From NCBI GenBank assembly GCA_026393955.1, contig JAPKZE010000322.1:1-6037 (forward strand): a stretch of 6,037 bases of DNA, read 5' to 3'. This document shows positions 1 through 6,037 of the stretch, one piece after another. Each line of letters opens with the position of its first letter. Position 1 is the first letter of the stretch. Both the position numbers and the translations under genes were made by a program. Below the pieces are notes generated by a model. The model had not been told where the DNA came from, ran no database searches, and was given only the letters and a program-made list of their open reading frames with translations. Source of the stretch: Candidatus Aminicenantota bacterium (lineage in GTDB: Bacteria; Acidobacteriota; Aminicenantia; Aminicenantales; Saccharicenantaceae).

Positions 1-1
1 C

Positions 2-1786
2 CCGCCGCCGCAGCAGCAGATGAAGATCGAGGACGTGCAGAAAGCGCTGAGCCTGGTCGACAAGCCCGTGCCGGCGCCGGACAAGTTCAAGGCGGGCCTC
101 GAGGCCATCACCGCCAAGGACTCGATCGCGATGCTGACCTACATCGCCTCGGACCTTCTGGAAGGGCGGGAGACCGCGACCCGGGGCTACGCCCTGGCCG
201 CGGAATATGCCGCGTCCCTCTTCAAGATGTGGGGCATCAAACCCGCCGGCGACCTGCCGATGCGGGGCGGTTTCCGCATGGGCGGCGGCGGGGGCCAGGC
301 GCACCAGACCCCCGAGGAGAAGACCTATTTTCAGGAATTCGCCATGCGGGAGACCACGGACTCCCAGTCGGACATGACCATCGAGATCAGCAAGGGCAGC
401 GCGCTCAAGAGCCGCGCGTTCCACGGCGGAGTGGATTACCAGGGCGGTTTCGGCGGGATGGGCGGCGCCGCTGAAGGCACCGTGACCGCGCCCGTCGTCT
501 TCGTCGGCTACGGCATCACCGAGCCGGCCGCCGGTTTCGACGAGCTCAAGGGCCTCGACCTCAAGGGCAAGATCGTCCTCGTGCTGACCGAAGCGCCCGG
601 CAAGGACAACCCCCTGTCCCCGTTCCAGGCCAAGAAGGAGCTCAAGGACAAGTACTTCCCGGCCGCTCCTCAGGGCGACCGGATGGCCATGGCGATGGGC
701 GGCCCGCAGCGGTTCAACAAGCTGACGGAGATCAACAAGCTCGGCCCGGCGGCCATCCTCCAGGTGGCCAACACGGGCAAGGACGCCGCCATCTTCAACT
801 CCCTGTCCATGGTCCGCAAGCCGAGCGATGAGCGCCCGATCGTCAACAAGCCCCGCCGGCGGCTGTCCCTGGCCAGCGACACGGGCGGCGGGATGGGCAT
901 GGGCGGCGGCGTCCAGGCCACGACCATCACCCGCGAGATGGCTAATTTCCTCCTCGAGGGGACGGGCCAGACGATCGACGACCTGAAGAAGAAGATCGAA
1001 ACGGCCATGAAGCCGGCCTCGATGGCCGTCGCCGGCGCCAAAGTGACCATCGCGACGACGGCCAAGACGGCCCTCGTCCGGGGCATCAACGTCCTGGGCA
1101 TCATCGAGGGCTCCGATCCCAAGCTCAAGGACGAGGTCTTCGTCGTCGGCGCCCATTACGACCACAACGGGATGTGGGGCGACTACATCTACAACGGCGC
1201 GGATGACAACGGCTCCGGCTCGGTCGGCGTCCTGAACATCGCCAAGGCCATCGCCGCCAGCCCGGTCAAGCCCAAGCGCACCATCGTCTTCGCCCTGTGG
1301 ACCGGCGAGGAGGAAGGCCTCCTCGGCTCGCGCTACTACGCCCAGAATCCCGCCTTCCCGATCGAGAAGACGGTCGGCTACCTCAATTACGACATGATCA
1401 GCCGGCCCTATGACGCCGAGACGCTCGGCCGCACCATGCGGGCCTACAACGTCCCCGGCGCCGAGGAGATCGTCAAGAAGGTCCGCGCCCCCTGGTTCGT
1501 CAGCGTCAACCTGACCGAGGGCACCCCGTTCGCCGACATCGCCCGGGAGATGAACCAGTACGTCGGGCTCGACCTGGCCTTCCGCTTCAACGCCCTGGGC
1601 GTCGGCGGCGGCGGCTCCGACCACTCCTCGTTCGCTTCGGTGAAGGTCCCCTACGTCTATTACATGGCCGCCATGACGGCCGACTACCATCAGACGAGCG
1701 ACAGTGTGGAAAAGGTCAGCGGCGAGCTCATCGCCAAGATCAGCCAGCACGGCTTCCTGACCATCTACGCGTTCGCCGACAGATAG
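2..1786 (+). CDS. M28 family zinc metallopeptidase with PA domain, 5'-truncated by window edge
   Basis: Probable exported di-zinc aminopeptidase or carboxypeptidase of family M28, hydrolysing peptides outside the cytoplasm. Numbered from the first ATG (position 20), a PA-like insert starts near residue 155 (VFVGYGITEP, then LKGKIVLV) and the catalytic domain covers about 350-588. The metal and catalytic set is complete by motif: H379 with D381 (GAHYDH), D396 (GADDNGSG), the E430/E431 pair (TGEEEG; general base and ligand), D458 (NYDMIS) and H557 (YHQTSD). SDHSSF (534-538) is also typical of the family. The frame is open to the left edge (PPPQQQ before M), the ATG at 20 has no Shine-Dalgarno site, and no signal peptide is visible, so the true start probably lies upstream. 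Three Gly/Met-rich stretches (83-92, 142-149, 289-297) are unusual. The stop is TAG at 1784-1786. The family is certain; the substrate is unknown. Confidence 0.93.
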   Translation, partial: PPPQQQMKIEDVQKALSLVDKPVPAPDKFKAGLEAITAKDSIAMLTYIASDLLEGRETATRGYALAAEYAASLFKMWGIKPAGDLPMRGGFRMGGGGGQAHQTPEEKTYFQEFAMRETTDSQSDMTIEISKGSALKSRAFHGGVDYQGGFGGMGGAAEGTVTAPVVFVGYGITEPAAGFDELKGLDLKGKIVLVLTEAPGKDNPLSPFQAKKELKDKYFPAAPQGDRMAMAMGGPQRFNKLTEINKLGPAAILQVANTGKDAAIFNSLSMVRKPSDERPIVNKPRRRLSLASDTGGGMGMGGGVQATTITREMANFLLEGTGQTIDDLKKKIETAMKPASMAVAGAKVTIATTAKTALVRGINVLGIIEGSDPKLKDEVFVVGAHYDHNGMWGDYIYNGADDNGSGSVGVLNIAKAIAASPVKPKRTIVFALWTGEEEGLLGSRYYAQNPAFPIEKTVGYLNYDMISRPYDAETLGRTMRAYNVPGAEEIVKKVRAPWFVSVNLTEGTPFADIAREMNQYVGLDLAFRFNALGVGGGGSDHSSFASVKVPYVYYMAAMTADYHQTSDSVEKVSGELIAKISQHGFLTIYAFADR

Positions 1787-1800
1787 AAAGAAGACAAAGA

Positions 1801-1855
1801 GGGGGTCAGGTCTACTTTTTGTTCAACAAAGTGAGCGAAAGTAGACCTGACCCCC
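1801..1855. repeat. Perfect 18-bp inverted repeat (palindrome 1)
   Basis: Left arm 1801-1818 (GGGGGTCAGGTCTACTTT) pairs without mismatch with right arm 1838-1855 around a 19-nt loop. The loop contains its own 5-bp mini-stem (1819-1823 with 1825-1829). It begins 14 bp after the peptidase stop. No T-run follows the stem on either strand, so it is not a classical intrinsic terminator. It shares the 10-nt head GAGGGGGTCA (1799-1808 here) with the palindrome at 2577-2667, which suggests a dispersed REP/MITE-like family. It could also shield or process the 3' end of the peptidase transcript. Confidence 0.9.
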
Positions 1856-1862
1856 ATATTCA

Positions 1863-1892
1863 TTGACTTCGGTCATCGTCCGCCCCTACAAT
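1863..1892 (+). promoter_or_regulatory. Sigma70-type promoter for the membrane-protein gene
   Basis: A -35 box TTGACT (1863-1868) and a -10 box TACAAT (1887-1892) are separated by 18 bp, each one mismatch from the sigma70 consensus. The expected transcript start is near 1899, giving a leader of about 40 nt before the ATG at 1940. The -35 box begins 8 bp after palindrome 1 ends. Assigned from sequence only. Confidence 0.6.
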
Positions 1893-1927
1893 CCCTCTGA
1901 ACGCCCGCACCGCCATCCTTTATCGTC

Positions 1928-1934
1928 AAGGAGG
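1928..1934 (+). promoter_or_regulatory. Strong Shine-Dalgarno site
   Basis: AAGGAGG lies 5 nt before the ATG at 1940. It fixes that start and supports the forward reading over the antisense open frame on the other strand. Confidence 0.85.
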
Positions 1935-1939
1935 CCCGC

Positions 1940-2572
1940 ATGACCGAATCCGCATCCCAAGCCCTGGCCATCCTGCGCGACGGAAGCCAGTTCCAATGGT
2001 ACGTCATCCCCCTTCTGGCCTTTGTCTTCTATGTCTATACCACCGAGGTGGCCGGGCGGCGCTGGAACCTGGTCCTGGCCGGTCTGGCCTTCTGGGGCAT
2101 GGACTGGACGAACGAGATCTGGAACAGCCTCGTCTTCCACTTCACGGGCTATGCCCCGGTCTGGGGCGCGCCCGGCAAGACCGCCTACCTCATCCTCATC
2201 GGCCTCAACATCGAGATCATGTTCATGTTCGCCGTCTCCGGCATCATCTGGTCGAAGATGCTGCTCCCCGACAGGAAGACGAGGATCCTCGGCCTGCCGA
2301 ACCGCTGGTTCATCGCGGTCGCCGGGGCGATCTTCTGCGTTTTCGTCGAGGTCCTGCTCAACGGCGTCGGCGCGCTGACCTGGGACTACGCCTGGTGGAG
2401 CCGCAGCGCCCCCTGGCTCATCTTCCTCTTCGGCTACCTGACCTTCTTCATCGTCGCCTTCTGGGTGCACGACATGAAGACGCTCAAGGCCAAGCTGATC
2501 ACCGTCGGGACGATCTGGGCGGTCGTCATCCTGTCGCTCGTCCTCTTCATCCCCGTCCTCCGCTGGATCTAG
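1940..2572 (+). CDS. Multi-pass integral membrane protein of unknown function (210 aa)
   Basis: I do not recognise the family. The start is well supported by the Shine-Dalgarno site and promoter upstream. There is no signal peptide; the first 17 residues are polar. Hydrophobic spans lie at about 18-35, 42-57, 82-105, 123-141, 156-176 and 185-207, so five or six membrane helices are likely. Several acidic or amide residues sit in or beside these spans: D55, N58 and E59 (GMDWTNEIWN), N90 and E92 (LNIEIMF), E137 and N141 (FVEVLLNG), then the aromatic patch LTWDYAWW (147-153). Such buried polar residues occur in membrane cyclases, hydratases and transporters, but nothing seen here assigns a reaction. 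The gene is convergent with the kinase gene; its stop (2570-2572) lies 4 bp before palindrome 2. It appears to be transcribed separately from the peptidase. Confidence 0.88.
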   Translation: MTESASQALAILRDGSQFQWYVIPLLAFVFYVYTTEVAGRRWNLVLAGLAFWGMDWTNEIWNSLVFHFTGYAPVWGAPGKTAYLILIGLNIEIMFMFAVSGIIWSKMLLPDRKTRILGLPNRWFIAVAGAIFCVFVEVLLNGVGALTWDYAWWSRSAPWLIFLFGYLTFFIVAFWVHDMKTLKAKLITVGTIWAVVILSLVLFIPVLRWI

Positions 2573-2576
2573 GAGT

Positions 2577-2667
2577 GGAGGGGGTCAAACCTTAATTCTT
2601 ATAATCTACTGAGCACGGACCGACGTCGCCGGGCGAAGATTATAAGAATTAAGGTTTGACCCCCTCC
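2577..2667. repeat. Perfect 31-bp inverted repeat (palindrome 2) between convergent genes
   Basis: Left arm 2577-2607 pairs with right arm 2637-2667 with no mismatch around a 29-nt GC-rich loop (2608-2636), which itself contains the palindrome CGACGTCG (2621-2628). The outer part of the stem is GGAGGGGGTCA; the inner part is AT-rich (TTAATTCTTATAATC), unlike the surrounding GC-rich DNA. It starts 4 bp after the stop of the membrane-protein gene, and its right arm overlaps the last codons and stop of the kinase gene. It lacks a T-run but, lying between two converging genes, could end, process or protect both transcripts. Its shared head with palindrome 1 points to a mobile or dispersed palindrome family. 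Confidence 0.93.
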
Positions 2668-5024
2668 TGCGGGAAGACCAGCCGGAAGACGCTACCCTTG
2701 CCGGGTTCGCTCTCGACCACGACCCGGCCGCCGTGGGCGTCCATGATGTGACGGACGATCCTCAGCCCGAGGCCCACCCCGGACGGATCGTGGGCCACCG
2801 CCCCGGGGGAGCGGAAGAAGGCCTCGAAGATCCTCTCCAGGTCCTCCGGCCCGATGCCCATGCCCCGGTCCTTCACGGCGATGACGGCGGCCTCCGGGCC
2901 GGCGGTCAGACTGAGGGTCACCTCTTTGCGCTCCGGGCTGTACTTGAGGGCGTTGTCGAGCAGATTCAGCACCGCCTGGCGGACGGCGTCCGCGTCGGCC
3001 AGGACAGTGACCGCGGCGCCGGGGACATCGACCCGGATCACCGCCTCCCCGCCCGTTTGGCTCTCCCGCACAAGATCGGCGACCTCCCGGAGGATGGGGC
3101 CCAGGTCCGTCGGCCGGGGAGCGTAAACCTTGGCCTCGCCCTCGATCTGGCCGTAATCGAGGACGTTGGTGAGGAACCGGGTCAGCCGGCCGCATTCGCC
3201 GGCCAGGAGCCCGAGAAGCCGCTGGCGCTTGTCCGGGTCGCCGACCTTGCCCGAGCGGAGGAGGCCGGACAGCCCGTCGAGCGACGTGATCGGCGTCCGC
3301 AGCTCGTGGGCGACGGACGAGATGAACTCCGTCTTCAGCCGGACCAGCTCCTCGGTCTTCTCGCGGGACGCCCGTTCGTAGATCATCTGCTCCTGGATCC
3401 TGATCCGGCCCAGGTTGACGGCCAGTTCCCCGCCCAAGGTTTCGATGAGGCCGATGTCTTCCTTGGTGAAACGGTGGCCGGAGAGCTTCCGGCCGAAGAC
3501 GAGGAGTCCCGGCGGCGTCCCCGCCCCCCGGGGCAGGGCCAGGACGATCTCGGCGCCCGCCGATTCGAGCACGTCCTCGCGGCTGAAATCGAGGTCCTCG
3601 AAGGTCCGGACCCTGGCCGCCCGGGCCCAGGTCCTGCCGGCGTCGAGGGCCAGGACCCCGAGCTTCGCGGCAGCGCCCTCGTCCAGGCCGACGAGCCTCC
3701 GGGGACCGTGGACCAGGAGGCCGACGGTGCTCGTCGGCAGGGCCCGCCGCATGGTCCCGGCATGGAGGGCGATGAGATCGTCCGCGTCGATGATCCCCGG
3801 GGCCGCCGCCCGGAATGTCCGGACGGCCCTCCGGTAATCGTACGCCTGCCGGAAGAAGAGCTGGTCGACGAAATCCTGGATGGCCCGGCGCCCCGGGCTC
3901 AGCAGAACGGCGATGAAGACGGCCGCCCCGAGCGTGATGACGACGTTGCCCGTGGCCGTCGCCCGCGGGAACACCCGGCGCAGGCCTTCGACGGCCAGGA
4001 GGAAGACGCCGAGCGTGAAAACGGTCAGGATGGAGTAGACGAGCCCGCGGTGGAAAACGATGTTGACCCGCAGGAGACGGAACTGGAGGATGGAAATGAC
4101 CATGAAGACCGGGATGAGCAGGAAGAAGACGAGGGCGAAGCTCTCGGACAGGAGCGGGCGGTCCATCACGACGAGGGGCAGCTGGTTGAAGGCCAGGAAC
4201 GGCCCGAGACCGGCGGCCAGGCCGATGAGGTACCACTTGATCTGGGCCCTGTCCTCTTCGGAGTCCGTGCTCCGCAAGGCCCGGGCGAACTCGACCAGCG
4301 CGGCGATGCCCACGATGATGACATAGAACCGGAAGACGTGCTTGAAAACCTCGCGCAGGCGGTAGGCCCCGATCGACGGCCCGAGCTGGGAGACGAGGAA
4401 CGTCGAACTGAGGAGGACCCCCCAAAGGGCGGGCACCGACCAGAACAGGACGGGGCGTGACCGCGGCCGCGCCGGGGCATAGCTCCGGGCGAACCAGAGG
4501 AGCAGGGCCAGCGTCATCGGGTAGGCGATGTTGAAGAGGACGCCCGGCAGGAGGTTGGCCAAGCGGCCATGGACGCCGTAGGTCCCGCCGCCGACGATCA
4601 CGGTCGCCCCGAAGCTCAGGCTGAGCCAGTAAAAGATGCGGGCCCGCCGGTCGCCCGGCCGGAACAGGAGCACGACAAAGCCGGCCAGGAAGCTGAACCC
4701 GCCCATCAGGACGAGCGCCAGGGGGAAGGTCTGTTGGGAATAATAAGGAATGACGGTATCGCGGACGACCGGGGGGCCATCGTCCGGCCCGAAGCGGATC
4801 TCGACGGGATCGCCGATCCTCTTCCGGCTGAGGACGAAGCGGATGTCCGTCGACCCCCGGACCTCGTAGGAATCGACGCCGACGATCCGCCGGGCCTCGT
4901 GGGCCTTCCTGAGCCCCGTTCGGCCGGTCAGGTTGATCAGGCCGAACAGCGTGAGGCCCAGGACGGCCGCCCCGGCCAGGAGCGGTACGACGAGGGTGCC
5001 CCGGATCGTCCCCTGATCCTTCAT
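2649..5024 (-). CDS. ComP-like multi-pass membrane sensor histidine kinase (GAF-like, HisKA, HATPase)
   Basis: Sensor kinase of a two-component system, autophosphorylating on His at the inner membrane. Numbered from ATG 5024 (791 aa): TM1 about 8-30; extracytoplasmic PDZ-like segment about 45-95 (VDSYEVRG, then RIGDPVEIRFG); several membrane helices between 99 and 377, including DRAQIKWYLIG (258-268), RLLRVNIVFHRGLVY (316-330) and VDQLFFRQAYDYRRA (386-400), all typical of ComP-type sensors; GAF-like region about 408-540; coiled linker; H-box VAHELRTP with H573; N-box LLDNALKYSP with N691; G1 DRGMGIG with D719; G2 GVGLGLR with G749, G751 and G753. All key residues are present, so it should be active. 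An in-frame ATG at 5117 would add 31 residues; I prefer 5024 because TM1 follows at once. Neither start has a good ribosome site. The last five codons and stop lie in palindrome 2. No response regulator is in the window, so the partner and signal are unknown. Confidence 0.93.
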   Translation of the reverse strand: MKDQGTIRGTLVVPLLAGAAVLGLTLFGLINLTGRTGLRKAHEARRIVGVDSYEVRGSTDIRFVLSRKRIGDPVEIRFGPDDGPPVVRDTVIPYYSQQTFPLALVLMGGFSFLAGFVVLLFRPGDRRARIFYWLSLSFGATVIVGGGTYGVHGRLANLLPGVLFNIAYPMTLALLLWFARSYAPARPRSRPVLFWSVPALWGVLLSSTFLVSQLGPSIGAYRLREVFKHVFRFYVIIVGIAALVEFARALRSTDSEEDRAQIKWYLIGLAAGLGPFLAFNQLPLVVMDRPLLSESFALVFFLLIPVFMVISILQFRLLRVNIVFHRGLVYSILTVFTLGVFLLAVEGLRRVFPRATATGNVVITLGAAVFIAVLLSPGRRAIQDFVDQLFFRQAYDYRRAVRTFRAAAPGIIDADDLIALHAGTMRRALPTSTVGLLVHGPRRLVGLDEGAAAKLGVLALDAGRTWARAARVRTFEDLDFSREDVLESAGAEIVLALPRGAGTPPGLLVFGRKLSGHRFTKEDIGLIETLGGELAVNLGRIRIQEQMIYERASREKTEELVRLKTEFISSVAHELRTPITSLDGLSGLLRSGKVGDPDKRQRLLGLLAGECGRLTRFLTNVLDYGQIEGEAKVYAPRPTDLGPILREVADLVRESQTGGEAVIRVDVPGAAVTVLADADAVRQAVLNLLDNALKYSPERKEVTLSLTAGPEAAVIAVKDRGMGIGPEDLERIFEAFFRSPGAVAHDPSGVGLGLRIVRHIMDAHGGRVVVESEPGKGSVFRLVFPQEGVKP

Positions 5025-5034
5025 GACCGGCCCG

Positions 5035-5040
5035 ATTATA
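5035..5040 (-). promoter_or_regulatory. Possible -10 box of the kinase gene
   Basis: On the minus strand this reads TATAAT, a perfect -10 hexamer, only 10 nt before the ATG at 5024. No good -35 box is seen 16-18 bp upstream (TGCGAA at 17). If used, the transcript would have a leader of about 4 nt, so translation would be nearly leaderless, in line with the missing Shine-Dalgarno site. Confidence 0.35.
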
Positions 5041-5043
5041 CTA

Positions 5044-5082
5044 CGGGGAGCAGCGATTTCGCATAATGCTGGCTGCTCCCCG
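5044..5082. repeat. 11-bp inverted repeat upstream of the kinase gene, possible operator
   Basis: CGGGGAGCAGC (5044-5054) pairs perfectly with GCTGCTCCCCG (5072-5082) around a 17-nt loop. It lies between the divergent kinase and SDR genes, just upstream of the TATAAT on the kinase strand, where it would cover the -35 region. This suits a regulator-binding site. If transcription starts further upstream, it would instead form a leader hairpin. It does not share the GGGGGTCA head of the two long palindromes. Confidence 0.5.
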
Positions 5083-5117
5083 AGTACCGGCCGGGCGATA
5101 GGGAAGTCTGAAGACAT

Positions 5118-5272
5118 CTGTTTTCTGCCCGGCCTGGCAGCACAAGGGACTTTTCACCGAATTTTGACATCTTCTTAACAACTCGCCCCGGCGGCCGGCC
5201 TATCATGCCCGCGGGGATGGGGATCCGAGAAGGCCGGGGGCGCGGAGAAAGCCGCTGTAAGGACGGAGGAAC
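5118..5272. other. Rest of the divergent intergenic region
   Basis: I see no gene here. On the plus strand a perfect TTGACA (5164-5169) could be a -35 box, but no -10 box lies 16-19 bp after it. TATCAT (5201-5206) is 31 bp away, too far for a normal sigma70 promoter; paired with TTAACA (5175-5180) the spacing is 20. The SDR promoter is therefore probably here but not resolved. Confidence 0.35.
5265..5270 (+). promoter_or_regulatory. Shine-Dalgarno site of the SDR gene
   Basis: GGAGGA lies just before the ATG at 5273. The spacing is short (3 nt after GGAGG), but the site supports this start, which is followed directly by the N-terminal nucleotide-binding strand. Confidence 0.6.
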
Positions 5273-6037
5273 ATGACCGGCAGCGACAGAAAGACCTGTG
5301 TCATCACCGGAGCGGCCTCGGGGCTCGGCCTCGAGACGGCCAGGCAGCTGGCCGCCGCCGGGATGAGGATCGTCGGCACCGACCGGGAGGCCGCCCGGTG
5401 CCGGCTCGCCGGGGAAGCGATCCGCGCCGCCGGCCCGAGGGCCGACGTCCGCTTCGTCGTCGCCGATCCCTCCTCCCTGGCCCACGTGCGCCGGGCGGCC
5501 GGCGAGATCCGCGAATCTCTGCCGGGGGGCCGGCTCGACCGGCTCGTCCACGCCGCCTCGACCGTGACGAAGGGGTACATCGGGACCGAGGACGGTTACG
5601 AGCTCCAGTTCGCCGTCAATTATCTCGCGGCGTTCCTGCTGACGTGCGAGCTTTTTCCCGCCCTCATCCGGCCCGCGGAATCGCGGGTCATCACGGTCAC
5701 TTCGGGCGTCCACCGGGGCACGGCGATCGACTGGGAGGACCCGATGTCCCGGCGGCGGTACAGCGGCCTCCGGGCGTACAGGCAATCGAAGCTCGCCCTC
5801 GTCCTTTTCACCTTGGAGCTCAACCGGCGCGTCGCCTTCCGTTTCCCCGTCCGCGGCATCGGGATCGAGCCGGGGTTCGTCGAGACCGTCCCGGAGGAGG
5901 ATGATCCCTGGGCCCGCGCGATGGCCCGGGGGTTCCATCGGGCCCGGCGGTCTCTCAACGTCTCCGATGCCGCCTCGGCCGTCGTCCGCCTGGCCGCGAG
6001 CCCGCCGGCCGCGATCCCGGACGACTATTGGCGGCTG
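5273..6037 (+). CDS. Short-chain dehydrogenase/reductase (RDH/WWOX-like), 3'-truncated by window edge
   Basis: Cytoplasmic NAD(P)-dependent oxidoreductase with a Rossmann fold. The reading frame is open from the ATG to the right edge, giving 255 residues without a stop; RDH-like members usually run to about 280-320, so the C-terminal end is missing. Visible motifs: TGAASGLG (T12-G19) for cofactor binding; D37-R38 at the end of the second strand, with R38 perhaps favouring NADP; D65 in ADPSSL, the adenine-contact position; N116 in the fourth helix (VNYLA); S144 (VTSG); and Y169/K173 (YRQSK). The Asn-Ser-Tyr-Lys tetrad is thus intact. EPGFVET (199-205) is the usual PG motif after the sixth strand. 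The NNAG motif is replaced by HAAS (93-96), which is unusual. The substrate cannot be told. The gene is divergent from the kinase gene and may share its control region. Confidence 0.9.
   Translation, partial: MTGSDRKTCVITGAASGLGLETARQLAAAGMRIVGTDREAARCRLAGEAIRAAGPRADVRFVVADPSSLAHVRRAAGEIRESLPGGRLDRLVHAASTVTKGYIGTEDGYELQFAVNYLAAFLLTCELFPALIRPAESRVITVTSGVHRGTAIDWEDPMSRRRYSGLRAYRQSKLALVLFTLELNRRVAFRFPVRGIGIEPGFVETVPEEDDPWARAMARGFHRARRSLNVSDAASAVVRLAASPPAAIPDDYWRL

Noticed and set aside
1801..1855. Palindrome 1 as a rho-independent terminator of the peptidase gene
   Set aside because: No T-run follows the stem on either strand and the loop is 19 nt, so the classical definition is not met.
1886..2470. 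194-codon minus-strand open frame opposite the membrane-protein gene
   Set aside because: It is highly acidic low-complexity sequence, the mirror of hydrophobic codons. The plus-strand gene has a promoter, a Shine-Dalgarno site and clear membrane helices.
1799..2667. The two palindromes as terminal repeats of one transposon enclosing the membrane-protein gene
   Set aside because: Each is a complete palindrome with its own loop, and beyond the 10-nt head they do not match each other. No transposase lies between them.
2692..4425. 577-codon open frame on the minus strand in another frame of the kinase gene
   Set aside because: It is an Arg/Pro/Gly-rich out-of-frame reading with no recognisable motif and overlaps the kinase frame entirely.
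2733..4460. Long open frame (575 codons) on the plus strand opposite the kinase gene
   Set aside because: The translation is rich in Asp, Glu, Gly, Pro and Arg with no domain or membrane pattern. It is the expected antisense shadow of a GC-rich gene whose minus-strand reading has full kinase motifs.
5164..5206. TTGACA ... TATCAT as the SDR promoter
   Set aside because: The 31-bp spacing is far beyond the 16-19 bp needed by sigma70, so the two boxes cannot work as one promoter.
5036..5938. 300-codon minus-strand open frame opposite the SDR gene
   Set aside because: The plus strand encodes a clear SDR with all catalytic residues. The minus reading has shadow-like composition and crosses the intergenic region.

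Overview
This is a 6.0 kb, GC-rich window with no rRNA, tRNA or CRISPR. It looks like the chromosome of an uncultured GC-rich bacterium. The gene types (a PA-domain M28 peptidase, a ComP-like membrane kinase and an RDH-like SDR) would fit Acidobacteriota/Aminicenantes-type genomes, but that placement is only an impression and no marker gene here proves it.

Layout: (1) 2-1786 (+): the 3' part of a zinc-dependent M28 peptidase with a PA domain, cut by the left window edge. (2) 1787-1939: a short gap holding a perfect 18-bp inverted repeat, a good sigma70-type promoter and a strong Shine-Dalgarno site. (3) 1940-2572 (+): a 210-residue multi-pass membrane protein of unknown function. (4) 2577-2667: a perfect 31-bp inverted repeat between two convergent genes, overlapping the end of the next gene. 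(5) 2649-5024 (-): a large ComP-like membrane histidine kinase with no response regulator in view. (6) 5025-5272: a divergent intergenic region with an 11-bp inverted repeat and possible promoter elements. (7) 5273-6037 (+): a short-chain dehydrogenase/reductase, cut by the right window edge.

The genes do not form an obvious pathway or a single operon. The peptidase and the small membrane protein point the same way, but the second has its own promoter. The kinase converges on the membrane protein and diverges from the SDR, so the divergent region could co-regulate kinase and SDR; that is inference.

The most unusual signal is the pair of long perfect palindromes. Both carry the same 10-nt head GAGGGGGTCA but differ completely in the rest of the stem, and the two arms match within each copy. 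They look like two members or subfamilies of a dispersed palindromic repeat (REP/MITE-like). The second has become part of the kinase gene, providing its last five codons and its stop.
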